A DNA stretch of 64,000 bases. It comes from Fodinibius salinus (GTDB lineage Bacteria; Bacteroidota; Rhodothermia; Balneolales; Balneolaceae). The stretch's first letter is position 1, and each line of letters begins with the position of its first letter. Position numbers and translations under genes: made by a program. Shown piece by piece: positions 53,256-62,253 of this stretch. The notes under the pieces are model-generated. The model ran no database searches and was not told the origin of the DNA. It saw nothing but the letters and a program-made list of their open reading frames with translations. The stretch is taken from NCBI RefSeq assembly GCF_008124865.1, contig NZ_VNHY01000001.1:186001-250000 (forward strand), in the 5' to 3' direction.

Positions 53256-54566
53256 TTACTGTTTCATAGTGCGATCTACTTTTAACAGCCGGTCAAAATT
53301 TTTATCAGGATCTTTATAATAGATAAAGGTAAAATATTCTTGGGCTGAAGATACAAAGAGTTGGTCGAGTGCCAGGTCGTTTATATTGTTATTGCTGACT
53401 GTTACGTACTTATAAGCATATTGCCCTTCCTTGATGATTGCATTTCCTTTCCAGAGCTTTCTTTCGCTATCATATTCCATCTGATGGAAGTCATTTACAA
53501 TCCAGTTGTTAAAATCACCGATCACAAAGATATTGGTATTGGGAGAGACTGATGAGTCTGTTGTCAGCGAAAACTGCACCCGGGCATAGTTTCCGCTCCG
53601 GCCCTTGCTTGGCATTCCCAGATTAGAAAGAGGAAAGGGGCTAGGCGTTACCCCAAACCGTTGGATATCACGGCGTAAAACAACTTTAGGTGGCGTTAGG
53701 CCTGGAAAATACTCTACAATTTGCTGTCCATCTGCTTCAAAATTTTGCAGGTTTAATGTTTTAAATTCATAATTACCCACAAAGCTATTGTTTATTTGCA
53801 ACCGGCCGTTTAGCTTATTTTGAGTAATGGTATCAAGAAAATCAGCTTTGCGCATTCGCCCCCAAAACTGGTTTTGAGCAAAAGACATCGACAAATCAAA
53901 CTGTGGGTATTCAACGAATTTGGGATATTGGTACTTACTGGAAGGCTGATCAAGAGGTCGCCCGTCATTCCTTTTTGCAAATAATCGGTCAATTTGAGTA
54001 CTTATTTGCCCTTCGTTTTCGGTAACAAAAAAAGGCAGCTTAAAAAGCAATGTCCCATCGTTGTCGTCATAAACTTCAATTAAGTAATTTCCACTTACAG
54101 CAGGACGTAACTGATCATTTGGAAACGAGTATTCGACATGCCGATAAGATGGATTGTTAGTAAAACTGGCCTTTGCATTTTGGATAAAGGCATAAGAAAA
54201 ACTGTCGAGATAGGTAGAGGCAGTAATAGAACTTTGTTTCCAATTTTGAGTACGATGAGAAATTTCAATTCGAAATTGGCGGCTTTGTGTACTCAGATAA
54301 TCAAATGACAATACAAGTTTTTGTGAAGTCTTGAGGCTAATAATAGGGGCTTTAGCAGGGGCATTTTGGGGATGTACGTGAATACTCTGGATATCCTTGG
54401 GCGGAACTTGCTGCCCTGGGAGTGCAAATCCTGATGTTAAAAGAGGTCGATCAGAGTGAGTGAGATTAGCATTTCTATTTTGGTTAGAGGCTGCACAACC
54501 AATCCCCAAATACAATAAAAATGTGACAAAAAGGAGATTACTGTAGAAAGTTGCCTTGAAAAACAA
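53256..54566 (-). CDS. DUF5103 lipoprotein (type IX secretion plug family) with a C-terminal glycogen-binding-like domain
   Basis: 436 residues. The start is a TTG at 54566 inside the end of dapF (29-base overlap); it gives a good lipoprotein signal (LLFVTFLLYLGIGC, Cys24) and no ATG is available. The N-terminal two thirds match DUF5103, whose members include the plug protein of the type IX secretion translocon. The last part (about 330-415) reads FVIGDFNNW...LWKGNAIIKEGQYAYKYV, an early-set AMPK/CBM48-like beta-sandwich. No other T9SS gene lies in the window, so the role in T9SS is inference from the family alone. Last gene of the ccmB-holB-dapF run. Confidence 0.82.
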   Translation of the reverse strand: MFFKATFYSNLLFVTFLLYLGIGCAASNQNRNANLTHSDRPLLTSGFALPGQQVPPKDIQSIHVHPQNAPAKAPIISLKTSQKLVLSFDYLSTQSRQFRIEISHRTQNWKQSSITASTYLDSFSYAFIQNAKASFTNNPSYRHVEYSFPNDQLRPAVSGNYLIEVYDDNDGTLLFKLPFFVTENEGQISTQIDRLFAKRNDGRPLDQPSSKYQYPKFVEYPQFDLSMSFAQNQFWGRMRKADFLDTITQNKLNGRLQINNSFVGNYEFKTLNLQNFEADGQQIVEYFPGLTPPKVVLRRDIQRFGVTPSPFPLSNLGMPSKGRSGNYARVQFSLTTDSSVSPNTNIFVIGDFNNWIVNDFHQMEYDSERKLWKGNAIIKEGQYAYKYVTVSNNNINDLALDQLFVSSAQEYFTFIYYKDPDKNFDRLLKVDRTMKQ

Positions 54567-55374
54567 AATGGGCGGGTCCTTTGAGTGTTATATTTGAGTA
54601 TTTTTTTTCATCCGGATAATATGAAAAACCAACATCCAGTTTTCCCCCTTTCGTTTCGACGGAAAATATGTTAGAAGTAGCAGTCATCTCCTGTATATGG
54701 TGCCAGGCTAGTGCCGAAGCAATAGCTCCTGTTCCACAGGCAAGGGTGAGATCTTCGACCCCACGTTCATAGGTTTGCAGCTCAAGACTTGAGGTATCAT
54801 TGCCACAGATAAAGTTTACGTTAGTGCCTTCGGGAGCAAAGTCCTGATGGTATCGAAGTTTGCGTCCCTCACTGACTAGCTGGTCTTTGTTTTCTAGTTG
54901 TTCTTCGTTGACTTGTTTTACGATATGTTCCGTTCCGGTAAAGGTTTCAAAAAGTTCTTGATCAGCAACGCTTCGTTCTTGTACCGAAGTTTCCATGGGG
55001 AAACCAATAGAGGCTGTATTCGAGTTGGTAATAGAGGCCTCATAAATTTGTTCATGCACATTAAAACGATGTTGTTTGTCAAAGCCCAGAGAATGTGCAA
55101 ATAAAGCTATGCAGCGGGCTCCATTACCGCACATGCCAGCTGGACTACCATCAGGATTGCGGTAGAGCATGGTGTAATCGACAGCTTCCAATTGGGGGCT
55201 TGAAAGTCCCAGTATACCATCAGCTCCAACACCAAACTTACGTTCGCAGATGGCAGGAGCAAGCTCGGCAATGTCTTCTTCGGAAAGGTTGAGATTGCGA
55301 TTATCGAGCAACACAAAGTCGTTGCCGGCGCCCTGCATTTTTGTAAAGGGGATATGTGATGTAGTATTTGTCAT
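54538..55374 (-). CDS. dapF: Diaminopimelate epimerase
   Basis: 278 residues. The two catalytic cysteines are in MCGNGARC (about residues 80-87) and ACGTGAIA (about 225-232). It turns LL-DAP into meso-DAP for lysine and peptidoglycan. Its stop lies inside the start of the DUF5103 gene; it follows holB by three bases. Confidence 0.96.
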   Translation of the reverse strand: MTNTTSHIPFTKMQGAGNDFVLLDNRNLNLSEEDIAELAPAICERKFGVGADGILGLSSPQLEAVDYTMLYRNPDGSPAGMCGNGARCIALFAHSLGFDKQHRFNVHEQIYEASITNSNTASIGFPMETSVQERSVADQELFETFTGTEHIVKQVNEEQLENKDQLVSEGRKLRYHQDFAPEGTNVNFICGNDTSSLELQTYERGVEDLTLACGTGAIASALAWHHIQEMTATSNIFSVETKGGKLDVGFSYYPDEKKYSNITLKGPAHFVFQGNFLQ

Positions 55375-55377
55375 AGG

Positions 55378-56580
55378 TCAGTTCGTATATGCTGGTAAGT
55401 GTTCCCAGGGATTGTCATCAGCAATAAATGGATCGTTTCCGCGCATCAGGCTTGAAAAACGAAGGGCCAGGCTGGTGAATACTAATTTACCCTGTACATT
55501 CTGATAGATAAATGGCTTGCAGTTATTTACTTGGGCTATCATATCTTCTAGCCGTGCATCGCTGAGTGTAGAACAAAAATTTTTAATTACGTCAATTTTG
55601 TTGGCATTGGTAATCAGCGATTTCTGTTGTGTAGAGCGATAAACCAACAAATCACGAAGAAAAACTTCCATCATATTTAGCACAGCAATTTGGCCCTCAA
55701 TATTTTTTTGGCTCTGCCAATCTTGTGCAGTTTCCGTGATATTTACCGCATCCTGGACATAAGAATACCGGAGAAATTCAATGATCTCTTGTCGTGTCTC
55801 TTTAAGGGTTTCAGCATCAAAAAAGCGTGTCATAGCATAATTACCGCCAGAAACGCGAGCAAGGTAGGCGGCGTCTTCTTCCGGTAGTCCATCTCGCTGG
55901 ATTAATGCCTGTTCAATCTTATCAGTACCTAGAGCTGATAACTGAATATGTTGACAGCGCGAGATTATAGTAGGCAGTAGTGATTCTGAGTGGTTTGTTG
56001 TAAGTAAAAAAATCAGATTTTCGGAAGGCTCTTCAAGCAGTTTCAAAAATGCATTGGCTGCTTCTTTACGCATGTGTTCAATGCCCGTCAGAATAACTAT
56101 GGTCTTTTTACCTTCATTTGGTTTCAAAAAGGCAGTGGGACGAATTTCTTCTCGGAAGTAATCAATAGGATAAAATGCCTGCTTGTTGCTGGTGCTGTCT
56201 TCGTTGGTAAGCGAAGGCCGTAGGCTGAAATCCACTACTTCATAGGGATCTTTTTTTAGCAGTTCTAGTCTATTGCGTAATTCCTCAACCGAAACTGAAG
56301 TGGGTACAGGCAAAAATACATGAATATCTGGATGCGTAAACCAAGATGATTTTTTTGAAAATGCCTGTTCTCCAAGATCCGTAATATTGTCAACACCGTT
56401 TAGTAGCTCGGCAAAGGCTAGGGCAAAAGCTGTTTTCCCAGACCCTGGGGGTCCAGAAAATAGATAGGCATGGCCGATGCGTCCTGATTTGATTGTTCGC
56501 TTAATTTGTTCACGAGCAAATTGTTGGCCAACGAGACGTCGATTTCCAAATTCAAATGTAAGATTCTTATATGATGTCAT
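55378..56580 (-). CDS. holB: DNA polymerase III delta' subunit (clamp loader)
   Basis: 400 residues. Walker A GPPGSGKTAFALA at about 44-56, then the sensor 1 area LLTTNHSESLLPTIISRCQ with the SRC arginine-finger motif. The usual four-cysteine zinc module between Walker A and Walker B is missing; the corresponding part reads NITDLGEQAFSKKSSWFTHPD. Walker A looks intact, so nucleotide binding is possible, unlike E. coli delta'. Length is above the usual 330, mainly in the C-terminal half. Named from context and motifs; the gamma/tau gene is not in the window. Confidence 0.85.
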   Translation of the reverse strand: MTSYKNLTFEFGNRRLVGQQFAREQIKRTIKSGRIGHAYLFSGPPGSGKTAFALAFAELLNGVDNITDLGEQAFSKKSSWFTHPDIHVFLPVPTSVSVEELRNRLELLKKDPYEVVDFSLRPSLTNEDSTSNKQAFYPIDYFREEIRPTAFLKPNEGKKTIVILTGIEHMRKEAANAFLKLLEEPSENLIFLLTTNHSESLLPTIISRCQHIQLSALGTDKIEQALIQRDGLPEEDAAYLARVSGGNYAMTRFFDAETLKETRQEIIEFLRYSYVQDAVNITETAQDWQSQKNIEGQIAVLNMMEVFLRDLLVYRSTQQKSLITNANKIDVIKNFCSTLSDARLEDMIAQVNNCKPFIYQNVQGKLVFTSLALRFSSLMRGNDPFIADDNPWEHLPAYTN

Positions 56581-56586
56581 GAGTAA

Positions 56587-57255
56587 TTATTCGTCCCAGA
56601 TGTAGTCAAAAAGTAATATACCAGCTGTAATTGTGGCCCCGGCATAACCGAAGAGTGCCCAAAAGTCATTGGCATAATTTTGTATAACTCCTTCAATAAG
56701 TGCCGCTTTTGTGGTGCGTACGAGTATTAAAATGAGCGGGAACATAAGTGGGATACTTAGTACTGAAAAAATAGCACCTTTACGGTCGGCCTGCGAAACG
56801 ATAGCACCAAGTAGGGTGGCTACGCCCGAAAGTCCTGCGGTTCCCAGAATAAGCAACAGAACAAATGCACCGCTGTCTGCAATGGGCATTCCTAATAAGA
56901 AAATATACAACAAAAAGGTGGTGGTATTAACTGACAAGCAAAAAAGATAATTGTAGCACAACTTTCCAACAAATACTTCTTCTGAGCGGGCATGTAGCCG
57001 AAGAAGGTTGTATGTTTTATGTTCCGTTTCCATCACAAATGATCGGGATAAGCTGGATAGTGCGGCAAAAAGGATAACGATCCAGACAAGCGCACTTTGG
57101 GGAGTGGGGGAAAGTTGTTCGGCATTGAGTGCGAATAATATGAGCAACAAAGCGCCGCCAACAAATGCCAACACAGTATTGATGGCATACCGAGATCGAA
57201 ATTCGGTTTGCAGATCTTTGGTGAGAACAGCCGTTACTCCTTTAAAAAACTTCAT
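56587..57255 (-). CDS. ccmB: Heme exporter membrane protein CcmB
   Basis: 222 residues with six hydrophobic helices. The cytosolic N-terminus LTKDLQTEFRSRYAINTVL is the mark of CcmB, and RSFVMETEHKTYNLLRLHA (about 70-88) is the conserved loop that contacts the CcmA ATPase. It belongs to the system I cytochrome c maturation exporter. ccmA, ccmC and the other partners are not in the window. First gene of the ccmB-holB-dapF run. Confidence 0.9.
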   Translation of the reverse strand: MKFFKGVTAVLTKDLQTEFRSRYAINTVLAFVGGALLLILFALNAEQLSPTPQSALVWIVILFAALSSLSRSFVMETEHKTYNLLRLHARSEEVFVGKLCYNYLFCLSVNTTTFLLYIFLLGMPIADSGAFVLLLILGTAGLSGVATLLGAIVSQADRKGAIFSVLSIPLMFPLILILVRTTKAALIEGVIQNYANDFWALFGYAGATITAGILLFDYIWDE

Positions 57256-57344
57256 TTTTGTGGTTTAGAAAAAATTGTGAAAAACGATTAAAAATGGTTT
57301 TATGATAGCAATCATTCTGGTGTGCTCTTATTTACCAATATTAG

Positions 57345-57376
57345 TTGTATCACACCGTTAACGATGAGTATATTTA
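57345..57376 (+). promoter_or_regulatory. Likely Bacteroidota-type promoter for the PTS IIA-dacB run
   Basis: TTG at 57345-57347, 21 bases, then TATATTTA at 57369-57376, one base off TAnnTTTG, about 37 bases before the first start codon. Confidence 0.4.
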
Positions 57377-57412
57377 ACATCCATTGGAATTAATAATATA
57401 GTTTTTCGCCGA

Positions 57413-57883
57413 ATGAATATTTTCAGCTTGCTCGATTCCCAAACTGTTTTTCCTGCTCTTCATGCCAAGGATAAAGCTGAAATTTTAGATAAATTAATAT
57501 CGTCACTGCAAAATAATGTTTCGAACGGGGAGGTCGAAAAAATTAGGGAAGCGGTTATGGAGCGCGAAAATATTATGTCAACAGGCGTGGGGAAAGGGCT
57601 GGCGATTCCTCATGGAAAAGCACCTGGTATCCAGGAAACGTATGCGGCTTTTGCAATGCTGGATGAACCGGTAGATTATGAATCGATTGACGATGAACCG
57701 GTCAACATGGTGTTTTTGCTTGTGGGTCCGCAATCTAGTAATAGTCTGCACATAAAGTTGCTGAGTCGTATTTCACGCCTTATGAATAACTCCTCATTTC
57801 GGGAGCAGCTGCGTGGTTGTTCATCTGCGGATGAAATTATAGATCTCTTTAAAGAACAAGAGCACGTATCTTTTCATGGGTAA
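57413..57883 (+). CDS. PTS EIIA type 2 domain protein (fructose/mannitol or nitrogen-PTS like)
   Basis: 156 residues. GVGKGLAIPHGKAPG (about 57-71) holds the phosphorylatable histidine (His67), and VFLLVGPQSSNSLHIKLLSRISRL follows as in EIIA type 2. No IIB/IIC or HPr gene lies nearby, so a regulatory PtsN-like role is more likely than sugar transport. The gene is followed by dacB after 29 bp. Confidence 0.86.
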   Translation: MNIFSLLDSQTVFPALHAKDKAEILDKLISSLQNNVSNGEVEKIREAVMERENIMSTGVGKGLAIPHGKAPGIQETYAAFAMLDEPVDYESIDDEPVNMVFLLVGPQSSNSLHIKLLSRISRLMNNSSFREQLRGCSSADEIIDLFKEQEHVSFHG

Positions 57884-57912
57884 CCGAATCTAATTATTTA
57901 CAACAGGGACGT

Positions 57913-59376
57913 ATGGGAAAAAAGACTCTTCTTTGGTTTGTAGTGATATCTTTTTCTTTTGGCGGATTTTCATTCCCGGTAAGCGGTCAGGATATCAACG
58001 AACAATCCGCCTATCAGTATATCAAAAAAAGCCGTGCAAATGATGCTTTTTGGTCGATAACTGTTTGTGATAGCACTGGTACTATTCTTGAAAGTTATAA
58101 TAGTCGTAAACTAATGCGTCCGGCATCAAACCTTAAATTGCTTACCTCGGCTGCTATTCTGGACCAGCTTGGACCTGACTTTACATTTACAACTACTGTT
58201 TATGGTATTGGTCACAAATCAGGAAATACCTGGAAAGGAGATATCATTATTCGAGGATCTGGCGACCCCTCTATCAGCGGTACTTTTTATAACGAAGACC
58301 GGTTTCACGTTTTTGATAAATTTTATACCGCGCTCGATTCTATGGGTATTCGCAAAATTGAGGGAAACCTGATTGGCAATGATGCATTTTTCGATCAGCA
58401 ACCATATCCCAAGAACTGGAGCTGGCAAGATCTTTCTTTTTATTATGGCGTTGAGATAAGTGCTTTGTCTTTTAATAACAATGCCGTTGATCTGCGCGTA
58501 TATGCCGATGGTGAGATAGGGAGTACTCCAAGAATTGAGTGGTTTCCTTTTGATACCGACTATGTAACCTTTGAAAATGAACAGGTTATTACGCCGCCTG
58601 GTACTGAATATGATGAATTTTATAGGCGTGTACTGGGCACAAATACGATTCTATTGCGTAGTAAACTCCCCCAGAATTATGTAGAAAAAGAATCTCTTTC
58701 GATTAAAAATGCTCCTCGTTTTTTTCTGGATACTTTTAAACAGTATTTGGAAGATGGTGGTATTGAAGTTGCCGGGGGCATTATTGTAGATAGCCAAAAT
58801 ACCGATTGGAAGTCTGATAAATATCAGCCGCTGGTAAAACATCAGTCGGTTCCGTTGAAAAAAATGATAACACAGATAAATAAGGAAAGCAGTAATTTTT
58901 ATACTGAAATGCTGCTTAAAACGATGGCAGCCGTTGAGTTTGATGCTCCTGGAAGTACAGATCTGGGCTTACATCTGGTAGAAGATTTTGCAGCATCCAT
59001 GAAAATGGACACCACAAAAATTGAGTTAACTGATGGGTCGGGTATGGCAGCATCTACGCTGTTAAAGCCTCTTGATTTAAGCCAGATGATGGTTGCTATG
59101 AGTGATCATCCGCATTTTGATGTATATAAAAACAGTTTATCCCTCGCTGGTATTGATGGATCACTTAAAAAACGATTTTCCGACTCACCTGTTCAGGGTA
59201 AATTGTATGGCAAAACTGGATATTTGTCGGGGGTTCGTTCGCTGAGTGGGTATTTGGATACCTCCTCCGGACAAACGGTCGCGTTTACCATAGCCACAAA
59301 TAATTATACCCAAAAGACTTCATACATTGATACCGTACAACAGCAAATTGTGCAGCACATTTATCAAAAATATTAG
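57913..59376 (+). CDS. dacB: D-alanyl-D-alanine carboxypeptidase/endopeptidase (PBP4, S13)
   Basis: 487 residues with a signal peptide (about 1-26). The catalytic set is SNLK at 72-75 (Ser72, Lys75), SSN at 326-328 and KTG at 434-436. An inserted domain between the first two motifs (about 90-280) is typical of PBP4. It trims or opens peptide cross-links in the wall; the NagZ fusion and DapF elsewhere in the window act on the same polymer. Followed six bases later by the NtrC-type gene. Confidence 0.95.
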   Translation: MGKKTLLWFVVISFSFGGFSFPVSGQDINEQSAYQYIKKSRANDAFWSITVCDSTGTILESYNSRKLMRPASNLKLLTSAAILDQLGPDFTFTTTVYGIGHKSGNTWKGDIIIRGSGDPSISGTFYNEDRFHVFDKFYTALDSMGIRKIEGNLIGNDAFFDQQPYPKNWSWQDLSFYYGVEISALSFNNNAVDLRVYADGEIGSTPRIEWFPFDTDYVTFENEQVITPPGTEYDEFYRRVLGTNTILLRSKLPQNYVEKESLSIKNAPRFFLDTFKQYLEDGGIEVAGGIIVDSQNTDWKSDKYQPLVKHQSVPLKKMITQINKESSNFYTEMLLKTMAAVEFDAPGSTDLGLHLVEDFAASMKMDTTKIELTDGSGMAASTLLKPLDLSQMMVAMSDHPHFDVYKNSLSLAGIDGSLKKRFSDSPVQGKLYGKTGYLSGVRSLSGYLDTSSGQTVAFTIATNNYTQKTSYIDTVQQQIVQHIYQKY

Positions 59377-59382
59377 GATTTA

Positions 59383-60759
59383 ATGTCAGACGTTACGCCC
59401 ACAATTTTAGTTGTTGATGATGAAAAAAGCATCCGTAACTCTCTGCGTGATATTTTGGAGTTTGAAGACTATAGTGTAGTTGAAGCCTCCAATGGGCAGA
59501 AGGTATTTGAGTTGCTGGAAGATAGTATTGATGTGGACTTAATGCTCTTGGATATCAAGATGAAGGGCATGGACGGGATGGAGATTCTTACTAAACTGCG
59601 GGAGCAGAAGTACAGTTTCCCGGTGATTATGATTTCCGGGCATGGTAATATTGAAATTGCCGTTAAAGCCACGAAGAAGGGGGCGTTCGATTTTATTGAA
59701 AAGCCGCCGGATTTAAATCGCTTGCTGGTGAGTGTACGCAATGCTCTAGATCAGCACCGCCTGTCCAAAGAAAACCAATCGATGAAATCGCGCCTGCCAG
59801 AAGTGCCCGAGATTATTGGTGAAAGTAAGGCCATTCAACAGATTAAATCGGCGATCGAAAAGGTGGCAAAGACCAGTTCTCGTGTAATGGTAACGGGTGA
59901 AAATGGGACGGGAAAAGAGCTTGTAGCCCGTTGGATTCATAAAAAAAGCAGCCGCTACAGTAATCCGTTTGTAGAAGTCAATTGCGCTGCTATTCCTGCC
60001 GATTTGCTTGAGAGTGAGCTTTTTGGTCACGAAGAAGGTGCTTTTACGGGAGCTAGCAGTCAACGTATAGGTAAGTTTGAACAGGCTGATGGCGGTACGC
60101 TCTTTTTGGATGAGGTAGGTGATATGAGTATGGATGCACAGGCAAAAGTGCTGCGTGCACTGGAGGAAAATGCTATTATACGTGTTGGAGGCACACAAAA
60201 AATTTCAGTGGATGTCCGCGTTATTTCTGCAACAAACAAAAAATTGCTTGAGGAGATTGAAGAAGGCAATTTTAGGGAAGATTTGTACCATCGCCTAAAT
60301 GTAATCCCTATCGAGGTGCCGCCATTGAGAGAGCGGCGCGAAGATATTTCGTTACTGGCAGATTCTTGGCTGGACCATCTTGCTCAAAAAGATATTGTGT
60401 TTTCAGGAATTTCTTTCACCGAAGAAGCTCTTAACGAGCTTAAAACGAAGCAATGGTCGGGCAATGTGAGAGAATTACAAAATGCGATAGAGCGATTGGG
60501 ATTGCTGGTCGATGGTTCGAAAATCACCAAAAAAGATGTGCAAGATTTAACGTTTACTGGTAACCGAGGTGACGAAGGAATTGACAATTTGGTTAATGAA
60601 ATTAGTGAATTCAAAGATTTTAAAGAATCAGCGGAACGTTTATTTTTGATCCAAAAATTGGAAGATCACGATTGGAATATTTCCAAAACAGCCAAGGCTA
60701 TTGATATCCAGCGTAGTCACATGTACACCAAGATGAAAAAGTACGATATCAACAGATAG
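59383..60759 (+). CDS. NtrC-family sigma-54-dependent response regulator
   Basis: 458 residues. Receiver domain 1-120 with the acidic pair at 12-13 and the phosphate acceptor Asp57 (LLDIKMKG). The AAA+ domain (about 145-380) has Walker A GENGTGKE from residue 172, GAFTGA at 219-224 for sigma-54 contact, and FLDEVGDM. A Fis-type helix-turn-helix closes the protein (WNISKTAKAIDIQRSHMYTKMK). It activates sigma-54 promoters when phosphorylated; its kinase is not in the window. Confidence 0.95.
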   Translation: MSDVTPTILVVDDEKSIRNSLRDILEFEDYSVVEASNGQKVFELLEDSIDVDLMLLDIKMKGMDGMEILTKLREQKYSFPVIMISGHGNIEIAVKATKKGAFDFIEKPPDLNRLLVSVRNALDQHRLSKENQSMKSRLPEVPEIIGESKAIQQIKSAIEKVAKTSSRVMVTGENGTGKELVARWIHKKSSRYSNPFVEVNCAAIPADLLESELFGHEEGAFTGASSQRIGKFEQADGGTLFLDEVGDMSMDAQAKVLRALEENAIIRVGGTQKISVDVRVISATNKKLLEEIEEGNFREDLYHRLNVIPIEVPPLRERREDISLLADSWLDHLAQKDIVFSGISFTEEALNELKTKQWSGNVRELQNAIERLGLLVDGSKITKKDVQDLTFTGNRGDEGIDNLVNEISEFKDFKESAERLFLIQKLEDHDWNISKTAKAIDIQRSHMYTKMKKYDINR

Positions 60760-60794
60760 ACGCGGATATTTTATAGCAGACCAACAGAAGTACA

Positions 60795-60844
60795 CATTAC
60801 GAAATATGTTATTTAAAATTGAAATTATCGCGTATTTCGTAATG
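60795..60844. repeat. Perfect 12-bp inverted repeat upstream of folD
   Basis: The arms CATTACGAAATA (60795-60806) and TATTTCGTAATG (60833-60844) are exact complements, 26 AT-rich bases apart. It lies between the NtrC-type gene and folD and may form a stem at the end of one message or act as an operator. A similar GCGTATTGCGTAAG string occurs past glgC near 32007. Confidence 0.5.
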
Positions 60845-60880
60845 CGTAATTCTAAACTCTTTTAAATTTACCCTTTATCA

Positions 60881-61774
60881 ATGTCCGCAAAAATTATTGA
60901 CGGTAAAAAAGTAGCGAAATTAACTCGTAAAGAAGTCCGCCAAGATGTTGATGACTGGATGGATGACGGCCATCGTGCTCCGTTCCTGCAGGTTGTGTTG
61001 GTGGGTACAAATCCAGCTTCTGATGTGTATGTGGGAGCGAAGACACGAGCTTGCAAAGATGTGGGGATCGAGACGGACACGATGCGTCTGCCTGATACAA
61101 TTTCGGCAAAAGAGCTGAAAGCTACAATCCAAGAACTCAATGAGGATGATACCGTTGATGGCATTCTTGTGCAGTTGCCATTGCCCAACCATTTGTCAGC
61201 TCATGATGTGATTGAATCCATAGATTATCGTAAAGATGTTGACGGGTTTCATCCTATGAATGTGGGTCGACTAACCGTTGGTCAACCTAGTTTTCGATCA
61301 TGCACTCCGGCGGGTATCATTGAATTGTTTAAGCATTACAGTATTCCCACAAAGGGGAAACATGCCGTAGTAGTTGGCGCCAGTAATATTGTAGGACGCC
61401 CTATATCTATCCTTCTCAATAAAGAAAGCGGAGAGTATGGCAAAGCCACAACCACCGTTTGCCACAAATATACCAAAGATCTGACTCAGCACACCATTTC
61501 TGCTGATATCTTGGTTGTTGCAGCAGGGCAGCCTAATCTAATTAAACCGGAGATGGTTAAAGAAGGAGTTGTTGTAATTGATGTAGGCATTAATCGAGTG
61601 GCTGACGAAACAAAAGACAAAGGGTATACCCTGATGGGTGACTGTCATTTTGAGAGCGTCAAAGAAAAAGCCAGCTGGATTACACCCGTTCCCGGAGGTG
61701 TGGGGCCAATGACGGTAGCAATGTTGATGAAAAACACGCTGTTAGCTGCAAAAAATTCTATTTATCCGCAATAG
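60881..61774 (+). CDS. folD: Bifunctional methylenetetrahydrofolate dehydrogenase/cyclohydrolase
   Basis: 297 residues. YVGAKTRACKDVGI (about 47-60) holds the catalytic lysine/tyrosine pair, VDGILVQLPLP is the family stretch, VVGASNIVGRPIS (about 164-176) the NADP-binding loop, and PGGVGPMTVAMLM the C-terminal signature. It interconverts methylene-, methenyl- and formyl-THF. Probably a single gene. Confidence 0.96.
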   Translation: MSAKIIDGKKVAKLTRKEVRQDVDDWMDDGHRAPFLQVVLVGTNPASDVYVGAKTRACKDVGIETDTMRLPDTISAKELKATIQELNEDDTVDGILVQLPLPNHLSAHDVIESIDYRKDVDGFHPMNVGRLTVGQPSFRSCTPAGIIELFKHYSIPTKGKHAVVVGASNIVGRPISILLNKESGEYGKATTTVCHKYTKDLTQHTISADILVVAAGQPNLIKPEMVKEGVVVIDVGINRVADETKDKGYTLMGDCHFESVKEKASWITPVPGGVGPMTVAMLMKNTLLAAKNSIYPQ

Positions 61775-61779
61775 AGAGA

Positions 61780-61938
61780 CTACAGGCAACGATCGCGATA
61801 ATCAGGATGGATGTGACAGGTATCGGGCTGTAGGGTGCGATTTAAGTTAAATTCTTCATTTGGATTATCTAAATAGGCTTTAATCTGTTCCTGCTTCTTC
61901 CAAATTTGATGCGTATCGCTAAGTACCGAAAAGCTCAT
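61780..61938 (-). CDS. Small protein, 52 aa (hypothetical)
   Basis: ATG-to-TAG, beginning MSFSVLSDTHQIWKKQEQ, with AYLDNPNEEFNLN in the middle and a Cys/His-bearing tail (PDTCHIHPDYRDRCL). Codon use and composition look coding. The start codon overlaps the stop of another short frame (ATGA), as in coupled genes. The Cys-x-His-x-His and final Cys could bind a metal, but this is only a guess. It ends six bases past the folD stop, tail to tail. Confidence 0.42.
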   Translation of the reverse strand: MSFSVLSDTHQIWKKQEQIKAYLDNPNEEFNLNRTLQPDTCHIHPDYRDRCL

Positions 61939-62184
61939 TCATCTGTATCTTTTGGGTAGTGATCCTGGATCAGATACGGGCAGGATTCTATAGGCACAAA
62001 AACCCATCTCTTGTAGCCTTTTGCTCAATCCGTGTAGTGAATAAATTATCGTAATTCCTGTAAAATTTTAACATGCCTGTCTGTTACCTAGTTAGGTTGA
62101 TTAATATTTAAAAATAGTCCTTCATTCCGTTTAAGCATGATTATCGTTATTTCCTGAACGGCTCCGAAGTTTTTGTAAATAGGG

Positions 62185-62202
62185 GTGACATAACGGTGTC
62201 AC
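62185..62202. promoter_or_regulatory. Operator-like palindrome before the 109-aa gene
   Basis: GTGACA-TAACGG-TGTCAC, perfect six-base arms with a six-base gap, a spacing like that of Crp/Fnr-type sites. It lies 51 bases before the 109-aa gene, just upstream of a TATGATTG string (62218-62225) that is one base off TAnnTTTG. Confidence 0.42.
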
Positions 62203-62253
62203 ATCGGCTAATTATATTATGATTGAACAATAATTAACCGACAAACATCAATT

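Larger units (their letters stand above)
61775..62253. other. Intergenic region with a small ORF, a possible broken gene and an operator-like palindrome
   Basis: About 480 bp. On the minus strand a 52-codon ORF occupies 61780-61938. Upstream of it (61939 to about 62030, minus) two overlapping frames both read protein-like: one ends ...IESCPYLIQDHYPKDTDE, with its stop overlapping the ORF start (ATGA), the other contains RILPVSDPGSLPKRY. This suggests a gene broken by a frameshift. On the plus side lies an inverted repeat at 62185-62202. No RNA gene is seen. Confidence 0.4.
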
